DNA from: Planococcus sp. PAMC 21323
GTDB lineage: Bacteria > Bacillota > Bacilli > Bacillales_A > Planococcaceae
NCBI RefSeq assembly: GCF_000785555.1
Contig: NZ_CP009129.1
Coordinates: 558,001-622,000 of the forward strand
Reading direction: 5' to 3'
Length of the DNA: 64,000 bases
In this document: piece by piece, positions 43,028 to 51,618 of the stretch
How positions within the stretch are numbered: the stretch's first letter is position 1
Layout: each line of letters begins with the position of its first letter
Position numbers and translations under genes: made by a program
Notes under the pieces: generated by a model
The model's database searches: none
What the model saw: the letters and a program-made list of their open reading frames with translations, nothing else
What the model was told of the DNA's origin: nothing

Positions 43028-44362
43028 CTATTTTGTTGGGATTTTAACCTTTACAGTCTCGTCGAGGTAATTCGGATAAGCGAACAAATTCACTTTCAAA
43101 GGATTTGTATACCCGTTGTCTTCAATGCCAATATCAATCATTTTTCTTCCTTCATAGGCACCCGATATTCCGGAATAGCGGGTATCAATGGGGTCGCCAT
43201 TGGCATCTGTAATTTGCTGGTCAATTCCATAAGGAAGTTCTTCTCCTTCTTCCATTTTTAAGGTCAACTCAAATCCAGACCGGTTTGATTTGGTTAACGT
43301 TAATCGATTGTCTTTTGGACTGTGGAGCAGTAAGTTCTGATCAGTATCGATCATGAAATAAGAATCTTCTTGATCAACTGCTTGGATTTTATCTATTCGC
43401 AAATACAATTGTTTCGGTTTTTCGAAATAATTACTTTGCAAATAATATATGACTTCTCCGTCTTCAGTAAGATTAGAAGCTGAAATTCCATTTGTGGCTG
43501 AACTCCAGATTTCTCCGTCTTCATCTTCAAGTCGCATGTCTTCAAATTGTAGAATTTTCTTCGTGTTCGTTGGATCAAATGAGATTTTCACACTAACACG
43601 AAGGGGGTGAATCGTGACTTGATCAATGGAAAATTTTTGGCCATCCACTTCAACTTCTTTCCCCATTTCATAAGTGATGCTTGGCTTCGTATTTTCCGGA
43701 ATTGTGAATGGTATGGAAAAATCAAACGGTTTGTTGTTTAAAAGAGTTTCTAATTCAAGTGTAAAGGATAAATCTTCAAATTTTGTTGGTTCGTCGAACG
43801 CGTATTTAATAATATCTGTATAGATTTTTGGCGATTGTTCTTCAGATGCCGGAAAACTATACGAAATGCTTGTTGAATCGAGCTTTTGTTGATTGAGTAA
43901 AACGGGATTTTCAATGACGATATCATTCATTTCTACAGGTGATTCTATTGTATAGAAAATATTCATTCCCGATTCATCTAAAATGACGCCATCAATTGTC
44001 AATGTAGTATGCCCGATTGTTTGTGATTCTCCAATAGATTGGTAATAGTCATTTTCAAATATAGCCGTAAGCCCTTTATCGTCTTGAATTAACTCCACGA
44101 ACTTCTCCATTCCTGGAAGGGATGCCACAGCATTTGCAAAAGTAGGAGACACACGAATGGTCGTGACCAATGTAAGAATTAACAATGCAGCTGCAGCTAG
44201 ACTCCAAAGTGTTCGTTTCCGTTTAGCGCGGGTGTGCATTTTTTCTCGTTTGGCTCGTTCAAGTCCTTGTGAAATTGCTTGATCAGCTTTATCGATAGGG
44301 AGAGAAAGTTGTTCCAAGTGGTTTTTGAAATCGTTCAATTTCTTTTCCTCTTTTTCATACAT
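43028..44362 (-). CDS. DUF4179-domain membrane protein, probable anti-sigma partner
   Basis: 444 residues. A cytosolic N-terminus (about 1-50) carries a helical region, then one membrane segment (about 53-72, TLWSLAAAALLILTLVTTI), then a large extracytoplasmic beta-rich region. The DUF4179 part (about 70-170) contains FANAVASLPGMEKFVELI and a second domain follows. This architecture is standard for transmembrane regulators encoded with ECF-type sigma factors. The ATG at 44362 has AAAGGAGAG upstream; it overlaps the end of the sigma factor gene by 8 bases, pointing to coupled translation. Binding of the sigma factor is inferred from context. Confidence 0.88.
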   Translation of the reverse strand: MYEKEEKKLNDFKNHLEQLSLPIDKADQAISQGLERAKREKMHTRAKRKRTLWSLAAAALLILTLVTTIRVSPTFANAVASLPGMEKFVELIQDDKGLTAIFENDYYQSIGESQTIGHTTLTIDGVILDESGMNIFYTIESPVEMNDIVIENPVLLNQQKLDSTSISYSFPASEEQSPKIYTDIIKYAFDEPTKFEDLSFTLELETLLNNKPFDFSIPFTIPENTKPSITYEMGKEVEVDGQKFSIDQVTIHPLRVSVKISFDPTNTKKILQFEDMRLEDEDGEIWSSATNGISASNLTEDGEVIYYLQSNYFEKPKQLYLRIDKIQAVDQEDSYFMIDTDQNLLLHSPKDNRLTLTKSNRSGFELTLKMEEGEELPYGIDQQITDANGDPIDTRYSGISGAYEGRKMIDIGIEDNGYTNPLKVNLFAYPNYLDETVKVKIPTK

Positions 44363-44873
44363 GATCAATCTCTCCTTTATCTTCAAAATATTTGCGGAGG
44401 GTGCGCAAGGTTTTATGTAAGCGTGATTTCACCGTACCTTCAGGAATCTTTTCAATAACTGCAATGTCTTTAATTTTAATATCTTGAAAATACTTCATGT
44501 AAATTAATTGTTGGTCACCGGGGGATAACGCATTCATCGCTTCTTGTAATTCGATTTGTGTTAAATCATCCGAAAAAGCGGAGTCGATAGCGTTTCCGTT
44601 ATGTAAAAATCGTTTGTCTTTTTTTAGTTGATCTTGGCAATAGTTAATCATAATGCGGATTAGCCAAGTTTTTGCATAGTTAGGTTCTTTTAATGTATGG
44701 ATTTTTTTGAAGGCTCGATAAGTGGTTTCTTGTAAAGCTTCTAGCGCATCATGTTCATTTTTGAGGAACGCCAAAGCAGTACGCAACAAGGATTCTTTAT
44801 GTATATGCATTAGTAGGATAAAAGCTTCTTCCTCACCACGTATTGCTTTTTGAGCGATCTTGGTTTCGTCCAC
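44355..44873 (-). CDS. ECF-type sigma-70 family RNA polymerase sigma factor
   Basis: 172 residues. The region 2 core contains FLKNEHDALEALQETTYRAFKKIHTLKEPNYAKTWLIRIMINYCQDQLKK, and region 4 contains LSPGDQQLIYMKYFQDIKIKDIAVIEKIPEGTVKSRLHKTLRTLRKYF with its helix-turn-helix. There is no region 1 or 3, so it is group 4 (ECF). The GTG at 44873 is preferred with GAGGTG 8 bases upstream; an earlier GTG at 44882 forms part of that site. It forms an operon with the DUF4179 protein, which probably holds it inactive. Regulon and signal unknown; no obvious autoregulatory promoter was identified. Confidence 0.92.
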   Translation of the reverse strand: MDETKIAQKAIRGEEEAFILLMHIHKESLLRTALAFLKNEHDALEALQETTYRAFKKIHTLKEPNYAKTWLIRIMINYCQDQLKKDKRFLHNGNAIDSAFSDDLTQIELQEAMNALSPGDQQLIYMKYFQDIKIKDIAVIEKIPEGTVKSRLHKTLRTLRKYFEDKGEIDHV

Positions 44874-45000
44874 AGTTAACACCTCATTTTCTCTAGTTAT
44901 ATATTAGACATAGCAGAGCGGAAAAAGTTCATGCGAAATTAATTATTTTTTGAGAGGGGAATTTTCATGTAGGAAATGAGAGATTAAAACTCATTCAATA

Positions 45001-45042
45001 AAAAACCGCGATTCTTTTTAAGGAATCACGGTTTTTTGTATG
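45001..45042 (-). terminator. Terminator of the cytosine deaminase gene
   Basis: The stem AAAAACCG-GATTC/GAATC-CGGTTTTT with one mismatch, with A and T runs on both sides, about 20 bases beyond the stop on the minus strand. Confidence 0.88.
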
Positions 45043-45061
45043 CTATTAACTGTAATAGGGC

Positions 45062-46321
45062 TTACGAAAAGAGCGGAATGTTCATGGTTGTTTGGGCTGG
45101 TTTTGTTTCAACAATGATTTCTCCGTTTCGAATCGAGTAAAGAACGTCTGCTTGTGTCCGAACGGCTTCGTATTCAGAATCAGAATCGATGACGATTAAA
45201 TTGGCGTTGTTGCCTTCTTTAACGCCGTACTCTTCTTCGATTGCGAGAGTTTTAGCGCCGTTTACTGTGATCAAGTCGAGTGCTTTAATGATATGTGCGT
45301 AATCGGTCATGTGACACGCGTGAAGACCTGTATCCACAACAGTCATTAAATTGCCGTCGCCAAGCGGATACCATGGATCCATAATGGAGTCGAGGCCGAA
45401 ACAAACGTTAATGTTTTCAGCTAGTAATTCTTTAACGCGAGTCACACCACGACGAGCGGGATGCCCATCAAAGCGGCCTTGCAAGTGAAGGTTCGCTTTT
45501 GGCAATGAAACAAAGTTGATGTTGGCTTTTTTTAGCGTTTGGAATAATTTATACGTATAAGCGTTGCTATAAGAGGCCATAGCAGTCGTGTGACTTGCCG
45601 TTACCCGATGTCCGATACCGAGTTTCATGGCCTCTCCTGCTAGAACTTCTAAATAACGCGATTGGTCGTCGTCAATTTCATCGCAATGAATATCGACTAA
45701 TTTATCGTATTTCACTGCCAGTTCTAAAGCTTTCACAACTGAACGAACGCCGTCTTCACGTGTTAGCTCGTAATGAGGGATTCCACCAATTACGTCAGCT
45801 CCCATTTCGAGTGCTTTGATCAATAACGCTTCACTATCGGGATTGGTGTACAGTCCTTCTTGTGGAAACGCCACAATTTGCAGGTCCATCCACGGCTTAA
45901 TTTCTTCTTTTAGTTCCAACATTGCTCGTAATCCTTTTAGTTCAGGATCGCCTATGTCCACATGCGTTCGTGTATATTGAATGCCGTGCTTGATTTGCAT
46001 TTCGATGGCTTTTAACGCACGCTTTTTCAGATCATCTTTTGTTTCATGAATAAGTTGTTTGCGTTCTCCCCAAATTTCAATTCCTTCAAAAACGGAACCA
46101 GATTTACTCCATCTCGGTGTGCCTGCCGTCAATACATAATCCAAGTGAATATGCGGCTCTACATAAGGAGGTAATACCAATTTACCATTCAAATCGATTA
46201 CATGGTCATCGCTTGTGTGGGGATCGTTTGATGCGGCTTGGATCGAGTGGATTTGCGCTGCTTGAATCGCAATATCCCATTTTCCTTCTTGTCCGTAAAG
46301 TTTTGCGTTTTTCAATAACAT
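45062..46321 (-). CDS. codA: Cytosine deaminase-like amidohydrolase
   Basis: 419 residues, strongly similar along its whole length to Escherichia coli CodA as I recall that sequence. The metal ligands of the amidohydrolase barrel are visible: H57 and H59 in PHIHLD, H212 and catalytic E215 in HCDEID, the His in TASHTTAM, and D311 in GLDSIMDPWYPLG. IVAFPQEG and HLQGRFD are also conserved. It deaminates cytosine to uracil in pyrimidine salvage. Odd point: E. coli has H-D-D at the catalytic loop, here it is L-D-S, so the residue after the metal-binding Asp is Ser312. That position touches the substrate in CodA, so specificity may differ. No codB transporter adjacent. The ATG follows AAAGGAAG. Confidence 0.88.
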   Translation of the reverse strand: MLLKNAKLYGQEGKWDIAIQAAQIHSIQAASNDPHTSDDHVIDLNGKLVLPPYVEPHIHLDYVLTAGTPRWSKSGSVFEGIEIWGERKQLIHETKDDLKKRALKAIEMQIKHGIQYTRTHVDIGDPELKGLRAMLELKEEIKPWMDLQIVAFPQEGLYTNPDSEALLIKALEMGADVIGGIPHYELTREDGVRSVVKALELAVKYDKLVDIHCDEIDDDQSRYLEVLAGEAMKLGIGHRVTASHTTAMASYSNAYTYKLFQTLKKANINFVSLPKANLHLQGRFDGHPARRGVTRVKELLAENINVCFGLDSIMDPWYPLGDGNLMTVVDTGLHACHMTDYAHIIKALDLITVNGAKTLAIEEEYGVKEGNNANLIVIDSDSEYEAVRTQADVLYSIRNGEIIVETKPAQTTMNIPLFS

Positions 46322-46450
46322 CTAACATTCTTCCTTTCTTGGTCTATACGTACTTGTTGACTCATAGCTATCTTAACAAATTGGGGGGATACATGCAGGA
46401 GCGACCCCTTGAAAACTAAAAAGGATGAACTTCATTGTTAATAAAATGAA

Positions 46451-46476
46451 GTTTTTAGTAAGAACAGATAGGGAAT
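46451..46476 (+). promoter_or_regulatory. Sigma-B-type promoter before the carotenoid gene
   Basis: GTTTTT at 46451-46456, a 14-base spacer, GGGAAT at 46471-46476. It lies 139 bases upstream of the ATG at 46616. In Staphylococcus aureus the carotenoid operon is sigma-B-dependent, which supports the reading. Confidence 0.6.
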
Positions 46477-46615
46477 AAAGAGGACAATGACAAGATTTGA
46501 AGAAACTATACATAACGGGATATAGCATTCGATTTCTCTGTCTTAGTAGTATGTTTTAAATTAAGTTTCAGACTTTTCAGCAACTAATACTATGAGGGAG
46601 AAAGGCGGTACATAA

Positions 46616-48118
46616 ATGAGTAATTCACAAAAATCCATAATCGTAATTGGCGGAGGACTTGGCGGCTTGTCCGCAGCGATTTCTCTTGCGCAAAAAGGTT
46701 ACGAGGTTTCGTTGTATGAAAAAAATGATCATATTGGTGGCAAAGTAAATCGCTTAGAGCAAGATGGGTTTGGATTTGATCTCGGCCCATCTATTTTAAC
46801 AATGCCTCATATTTTCGATAAATTGTTTCAAGAGAGTGGCAAGCGCATGGAAGACTACGTCCAAATCATACGTCTAGAGCGGGAATGGCGGTCATTTTTC
46901 CCGGATGGTACGGTATTGGATTTGTATCATGACCTTGATTTGATGGAAAAGACCAATCCTGCGCTTTCCCGAAAAGACATGAATGAGTATTATGCATTAC
47001 TGAAATACGCAAGAAAGATTTACAAGACGACCGAACACAGCTATTTAAAAGAAGGTTTTGAATCACCACAAGAAGCAGTTGCGCAGAACGGCATCCTCGC
47101 AACTTTAACCGGATTTGATCTGACGTCCACTATGTATAGCGCGATATCTAAACGCATCAGCAATCCGCATTTACGCGATATGCTTTCATACTATGTGAAG
47201 TACGTAGGGTCTTCTCCGTACAGTGCGCCTGCCGTGTTGAATATGATGATTTATATGCAACATGCTCAAGGCTGCTGGTACGTAAAAGGTGGTACACATA
47301 AACTAGCAGAAGGGCTAGTGAAACTTGCAGAAGAAATTGGTGTTAAACTCCATACAGGTATGGGGGTCATTCGTGCGTTGACAAGTGAAGAAGGTAAGAT
47401 TGTCGGTGTTGAACTTGAAGACGGGTCATTTGAAAAAGCCGATTATTATGTATCAAATATGGAAGTAATTCCGTTTTATAAAAAAATGGTGGCAGCAGAC
47501 GAAACCTTTGTCGCAGATTTAAAGAAAAAATACGAACCCGCAAGTTCAGGGCTTGTATTGCATCTCGGTGTTAAAAAAACTTATCCATTCTTAAATCATC
47601 ACAACTTTTTCTTCTCAGAAAACTTGCATGAACAAATGGAGAAAGTGTTTGAAAAACACGAACTGCCAGACGATCCAACGATTTACCTGGTGAACGTCAA
47701 TAAAACCGATCCAACACAAGCGCCAGAAGGACACGAGAACATTAAGATTTTGCCACATATTCCTTATATCCAGGATAATCCGTTTACACCTGAAGATTAT
47801 GCGAAGTTTGAAGAAATCGTTCTCGATAAACTTGAACGCATGGGCATGCATGACCTGCGTGACAATATCGTCACACGTGATGTTTGGACTCCGCATGATA
47901 TCGAACGTGTTTACGGTTCAGACCGCGGAGCGATTTATGGAACGGTTTCCGATAAAAAGAAAAACGGTGGATTTAAACATAAAAAGCAAAGCGAGCTATA
48001 TGACAACTTGTACTTTGTCGGCGGCACCGTCAATCCAGGTGGCGGTATGCCAATGGTGACATTGAGCGGGCAGCAAGTTAGTGATAAGATTGTGAAAAGA
48101 GATAGTGCTGGTAAGTAG
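46616..48118 (+). CDS. Phytoene-desaturase-family FAD enzyme (CrtN/CrtP-like carotenoid desaturase or oxygenase)
   Basis: 500 residues. The N-terminal FAD-binding Rossmann motif [20 protein letters not shown] is at 10-29, then [24 protein letters not shown]. The C-terminal FAD motif is [25 protein letters not shown] (about 465-490). The length and motifs fit the CrtI/CrtN/CrtP family. In Staphylococcus and Planococcus-type bacteria such paralogues desaturate or terminally oxidise C30 diapocarotenoids. Which of these reactions it carries out cannot be read from the sequence; no crtM or other crt gene is adjacent. The start ATG has GAGGGAGAAAGG upstream, somewhat far. It is followed by a tiny membrane-protein gene 20 bases on. 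Confidence 0.9.
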   Translation: MSNSQKSIIVIGGGLGGLSAAISLAQKGYEVSLYEKNDHIGGKVNRLEQDGFGFDLGPSILTMPHIFDKLFQESGKRMEDYVQIIRLEREWRSFFPDGTVLDLYHDLDLMEKTNPALSRKDMNEYYALLKYARKIYKTTEHSYLKEGFESPQEAVAQNGILATLTGFDLTSTMYSAISKRISNPHLRDMLSYYVKYVGSSPYSAPAVLNMMIYMQHAQGCWYVKGGTHKLAEGLVKLAEEIGVKLHTGMGVIRALTSEEGKIVGVELEDGSFEKADYYVSNMEVIPFYKKMVAADETFVADLKKKYEPASSGLVLHLGVKKTYPFLNHHNFFFSENLHEQMEKVFEKHELPDDPTIYLVNVNKTDPTQAPEGHENIKILPHIPYIQDNPFTPEDYAKFEEIVLDKLERMGMHDLRDNIVTRDVWTPHDIERVYGSDRGAIYGTVSDKKKNGGFKHKKQSELYDNLYFVGGTVNPGGGMPMVTLSGQQVSDKIVKRDSAGK

Positions 48119-48138
48119 AACCAGAAAGGAGCAATTTG

Positions 48139-48276
48139 ATGAGCTTCATGGATGATTTAATGGGTGCGATGTTCGATTTATTGAAACTCTTCGGGTATTT
48201 TATTGCTGGAGTAGTCATCGTATCCATAGTTATGTACGGACTTGCTGGATTGTTTGACTGGATTAGCTATTTTTAG
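48139..48276 (+). CDS. Small membrane peptide (45 residues)
   Basis: The ATG at 48139 is 8 bases after AGAAAGGAG. The frame runs 45 codons to TAG at 48274-48276. The peptide begins MSFMDDLMGAMFDLLKLFG, then has one membrane segment (about 18-38, FGYFIAGVVIVSIVMYGLAG), and ends FDWISYF. It starts 20 bases after the carotenoid gene stop, with a terminator 22 bases after its own stop, so it is probably the second gene of that operon. Function unknown; it may help membrane placement of the pigment enzyme, which is only a guess. Confidence 0.7.
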   Translation: MSFMDDLMGAMFDLLKLFGYFIAGVVIVSIVMYGLAGLFDWISYF

Positions 48277-48297
48277 TTTTAACATATGAATATAAAC

Positions 48298-48346
48298 AAA
48301 GACCATCTTCATGAAATCACTAGATTTCGAAGATGGTCTTTTTAGA
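48298..48346. terminator. Bidirectional terminator
   Basis: A perfect 13-bp stem AAAGACCATCTTC/GAAGATGGTCTTT with an inner GAAATC/GATTTC stem and T tails on both strands. Confidence 0.93.
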
Positions 48347-49037
48347 TAGAGTTTCCTAATTCAGTTTGAATACGCGATATGTGCCGGTCCATAAGCTGCT
48401 TTGCTAATTCGCTATTGTTTGATGCAATAGCGTTATAGATTTCTTCATGTTCAAAGAGCGTTTCTTGGTGACGGTTCGTATCAATAAAGCGATGGTTACG
48501 TGTTTCACGGATATTTTCTTCCATACGTGTTGCCAATGTCTCCATCAAATCGATTAATAAGTGATTGTTTGTAGCATGTGCTATTTGTAAGTGAAAATCA
48601 ACATCTGCTTGAACACCTAACTCGGGATTATTTTTAGCTTGTGCCATTAACGTTAAGGATTTTCTGATCATTTTTAAGTTTTCAGGAGTGGCGCGTTGTG
48701 CGGCAAGAGAAGCGGCTTCTACTTCGAAGGCACGCCTTACTTCAAGCATTTCATTGATCAAAACAGCTTTTGTTTTATCAATTTTTGTCCGTAGTTCGTT
48801 GCCAAGTAACTCTCGTTTGGGTGTTGAAAGAAAACTTCCACCGCCTTGCCGAGTTTCGATCAAGTCGTTACTTTCCAGTTTCTTTAGCGCTTCTCTAATG
48901 GAATTTCGACTGACTCCAAACATACTTGCAAGAGCTCGCTCAGAGGGGAGTCGGTCGCCGGGCTGTAAATTTTCTTCAAGGCAGAAGAGGGTAATCTGTT
49001 CTACAATTAATTCGTATGTCTTTTTCTTATGATTCAA
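48342..49037 (-). CDS. GntR/FadR-family transcriptional regulator with FCD domain
   Basis: 231 residues. The N-terminal winged helix has LQPGDRLPSERALASMFGVSRNSIREALKKLESNDLIETRQGGGSFL (about 25-72). The C-terminal FCD ligand-binding domain carries DVDFHLQIAHATNNHLL and HEEIYNAIASNNSELAKQLMDRHI, with His ligands for a metal. This group (LldR, GlcC, PdhR) senses carboxylates such as lactate, glycolate or pyruvate. The gene is divergent from the glcD-like gene; a matching palindromic operator sits in between. The TTG start has AAGGAGAG upstream. Likely a repressor of the adjacent oxidase, relieved by the substrate. Confidence 0.92.
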   Translation of the reverse strand: MNHKKKTYELIVEQITLFCLEENLQPGDRLPSERALASMFGVSRNSIREALKKLESNDLIETRQGGGSFLSTPKRELLGNELRTKIDKTKAVLINEMLEVRRAFEVEAASLAAQRATPENLKMIRKSLTLMAQAKNNPELGVQADVDFHLQIAHATNNHLLIDLMETLATRMEENIRETRNHRFIDTNRHQETLFEHEEIYNAIASNNSELAKQLMDRHISRIQTELGNSI

Positions 49038-49116
49038 AACAAATTCTCTCCTTGCGTTCAGGTTTTACGCTTTACTTTATCATACAGAAACAAAGCGCTA
49101 ATGTCTGATAAATTCA

Positions 49117-49144
49117 TTGTGATTTTCTGATTATTATGTATAAT
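49117..49144 (+). promoter_or_regulatory. Sigma-A promoter of the glcD-like gene
   Basis: TTGTGA (49117-49122), a 16-base spacer, TATAAT (49139-49144). The -10 is perfect and the -35 matches four of six. Confidence 0.7.
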
Positions 49145-49150
49145 TGGGTT

Positions 49151-49167
49151 AATTGGTTGGACCAATT
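49151..49167. promoter_or_regulatory. FadR-subfamily operator
   Basis: AATTGGT-TGG-ACCAATT is a perfect 7-3-7 palindrome of the ATTGGTNNNACCAAT type bound by PdhR/GlcC/LldR-like regulators. It begins 7 bases after the -10, where a bound repressor would block transcription. Confidence 0.8.
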
Positions 49168-49200
49168 TTACAATGAAACGCAAAAAGGGAGCGAAAAAAT

Positions 49201-50586
49201 ATGGCCATTGCAAATCAAGAGAAGATTTTAGATAGTTTAAAAGAGCATTTAACCGCTGAGCAAATTAGCGTTAATACAACAATTAAAGAATTACATGGCC
49301 AAGATGAATCTTATCATCAAATGAAATTACCGGATATTGTGGTTTTTCCTGAAACAACAGAACAAGTTTCAGCAATTATGAAGGTATCTGCACAACACAA
49401 AATTCCTGTGATTCCATTTGGTCTAGGTTCCAGTTTAGAAGGCCACGTCATTCCACAAAGCGGTGGCATGACAGTTGATTTTTCATTGATGAATAAAATA
49501 ATAGAGGTTTATGAAGAAGACTTTTTAGTGACAGTACAACCTGGAGTGACTCGTACGCAACTCAATAAAGAGTTAAAAAAGTATGGCTTATTTTTCACAG
49601 TAGATCCTGGAGCCGATGCGACACTTGGTGGAATGGTTGCGACAAACGCGAGCGGGACGACTACGGTGAGATATGGGGTTATGCGTGATCAAGTTCGTGA
49701 TTTAGAAGTGGTATTAGCAGATGGCGCGGTCATTCATACCGGCAGCAAGGCTGCAAAATCTTCATCGGGTCTGCATTTAAACGGCTTGTTTGTCGGTTCT
49801 GAAGGAACGCTCGGTTGCTTTACTGAAATGACGCTGCGTGTTTACGGGATTCCTGAATTTATCACGGCGGCACGTGCATCGTTTGAAACCGTAAAAGATG
49901 CGGTAGAAGCGGTTGTTTCTATTTTGCAAGCGGGCATTCCAATTGCGCGTGTTGAACTATTGGATGAGGAATCCATGAGACAAGTAAATAAATACAACGA
50001 TACAGCGTATCTCGAAAAGCCAACGCTATTTTTAGAGTTTCATGGCAATGAAGCCGGATTAAAGCAAGATGTTGAATTCACACAAGAAATCGTTCAAGGA
50101 CATGGCTGCAAAGAAGTGGATTTTGAAACGGATACGGCAGCACGGAATCGTTTGTGGGAAGCACGCCACTCGTTAGCTTATGCGTATATCCATGCCCACC
50201 CAGGCAAGAAAATGATGGTAACAGATGTATGCTTGCCCATTTCAGAACTGGCTGGAGCGGTCGAACATGCCCGTGAAAACCTGTTAGAGCTCGGTTTGCC
50301 TGGTGGAGTACTTGGACATGTCGGAGATGGCAATTACCATGCGCTCATCATGATTGATATGAACAATCTAGAAGAAGTAGAAAGATCACAGAAATTCAAT
50401 GAACGCATTGTGTTGTACGCACTTGAAAGAGGCGGCACATGCACGGGGGAGCACGGCGTAGGAATTGGAAAGCAAAAATATCAACGCCAAGAACACGGCG
50501 GTGCTTTTGACGTCATGGAAAAAATTAAAGTCGCTCTAGACCCTGCTAATCTATTGAATCCTGGCAAAAATATTAAAATAGAATAA
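49201..50586 (+). CDS. glcD: FAD-binding oxidase, glycolate oxidase GlcD/D-lactate dehydrogenase type
   Basis: 461 residues. The N-terminal FAD-binding (PCMH, FAD_binding_4) domain covers about 40-215, with PFGLGSSLEGHVIP, FFTVDPGADATLGGMVATNASGTTTVRYG and LFVGSEGTLGCFTEMTLRV. The C-terminal FAD-oxidase domain (about 220-460) has GHVGDGNYHALIMID and GTCTGEHGVGIGKQKY, which carry the metal and flavin-contact His residues. It oxidises a 2-hydroxy acid such as glycolate or D-lactate to the keto acid. GlcE and GlcF partners are not present here. The ATG follows AAAAAGGGAG. Controlled by the divergent FadR-type gene, as the operator shows. Confidence 0.92.
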   Translation: MAIANQEKILDSLKEHLTAEQISVNTTIKELHGQDESYHQMKLPDIVVFPETTEQVSAIMKVSAQHKIPVIPFGLGSSLEGHVIPQSGGMTVDFSLMNKIIEVYEEDFLVTVQPGVTRTQLNKELKKYGLFFTVDPGADATLGGMVATNASGTTTVRYGVMRDQVRDLEVVLADGAVIHTGSKAAKSSSGLHLNGLFVGSEGTLGCFTEMTLRVYGIPEFITAARASFETVKDAVEAVVSILQAGIPIARVELLDEESMRQVNKYNDTAYLEKPTLFLEFHGNEAGLKQDVEFTQEIVQGHGCKEVDFETDTAARNRLWEARHSLAYAYIHAHPGKKMMVTDVCLPISELAGAVEHARENLLELGLPGGVLGHVGDGNYHALIMIDMNNLEEVERSQKFNERIVLYALERGGTCTGEHGVGIGKQKYQRQEHGGAFDVMEKIKVALDPANLLNPGKNIKIE

Positions 50587-50595
50587 ATAATAATT

Positions 50596-50626
50596 AGCCG
50601 TCCGTATGTTGGACGGCTTTTTTAAT
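50596..50626 (+). terminator. Terminator of the glcD-like gene
   Basis: A perfect 8-bp stem AGCCGTCC/GGACGGCT with a 7-base loop and six T residues. Confidence 0.93.
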
Positions 50627-50774
50627 AAATGAAGTAGTTGCTTAGATCTTTCTTCTACTGGTAATGAATTAGAGCTATTTTAGTTCTTAATCGAACAACT
50701 GTATTAGTAACATCGAATAGCTTACAATTTAGAAAACAGCGTCTAGAGGAACTAGTTACGTGAGGAGGATTAGT

Positions 50775-51554
50775 ATGAATATCGGAATCATTGGAACAGG
50801 GAATATTGCTGCGTATTTATTGGAACAAATAAACGTCAATCAGTTAGTCGACGGCAAAATCACGGCGGTTTTTGGGCGCAACAAAAGAGTGGGTCCGCGC
50901 TTAAGTGAGCAGTATCATATTGATTTTTATACAAATATTGAGGAGTTTTTGAACACGCCGCTCGATATTGTTGTAGAAGCATCAACAATCGAAGCGGCTA
51001 GTCTTTATGTAGAGGACGTGGTCGCCCATAAAAAAGACCTCGTCGTTAGTAGCATCGGCGTGTTTAAAGAAACTGCATTTTTAGATAGAGTTAAAGAGTT
51101 AGCAGCGTCTTTAGGTACGACCGTATTCTTGCCTTCAGGTGCAATTGGCGGATTGGACGTCTTGCAATCAGCTAAAGCGGCTGGTGGTTTGACACGAGTT
51201 CAGATCACGACACGAAAATCACCCGCATCGCTCGGGATAGAATCAGAAGAAGAACAAATAGTATTTGAAGGATCTGCATATCAAGCAGTTGAAAAGTTTC
51301 CTAAGAACGTCAACGTGGCGTTAGTGCTCGCAATCGCAGGAATCGGTGTTGAAAAAACAAATGTACGTGTCATCGTTGACCCAGCCGTTACGCAAAACTC
51401 TCACGTCATTGAAGCTGAAGGGGATTTTGGACGGATGGAACTTAAAGTCGAAAACAACCCGATGCTGAGTAACCCCAAAACCAGTCTTCTTGCGGCTTTG
51501 AGTATTTTGAGTGTGTTGCAGAATAAAGAAAGTGCGTTGCGAATTGGAAACTGA
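50775..51554 (+). CDS. L-aspartate dehydrogenase-like NAD(P)-dependent oxidoreductase
   Basis: 259 residues. An N-terminal Rossmann domain starts at once with MNIGIIGTGNIAAYLLEQI (GxGxxA at 7-12). VVEASTIEAASLYVEDVV and LPSGAIGGLDVLQSAKAAG are characteristic of the aspartate dehydrogenase (NadX) family, as is FPKNVNVALVLAIAGIGVEKTNVRVIVDP. The reaction would be aspartate to iminoaspartate/oxaloacetate with ammonia. No nadA or nadC is nearby, so a role in NAD synthesis is not indicated; an assimilatory or other amino-acid role is possible. The ATG at 50775 is chosen: GAGGAGG lies 7 bases upstream. Confidence 0.88.
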   Translation: MNIGIIGTGNIAAYLLEQINVNQLVDGKITAVFGRNKRVGPRLSEQYHIDFYTNIEEFLNTPLDIVVEASTIEAASLYVEDVVAHKKDLVVSSIGVFKETAFLDRVKELAASLGTTVFLPSGAIGGLDVLQSAKAAGGLTRVQITTRKSPASLGIESEEEQIVFEGSAYQAVEKFPKNVNVALVLAIAGIGVEKTNVRVIVDPAVTQNSHVIEAEGDFGRMELKVENNPMLSNPKTSLLAALSILSVLQNKESALRIGN

Positions 51555-51618
51555 GTAGCATGAGGTTTTCTTATATACTAGGATCCTAAATACACGAATC
51601 TGGCGGGAGGGTTCTAAA

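Noticed and set aside
46117-46419. 100-codon plus-strand frame over the codA start
   Set aside because: It is antisense to the codA N-terminus including its metal-binding HIHLD motif, and has no plausible ribosome site.
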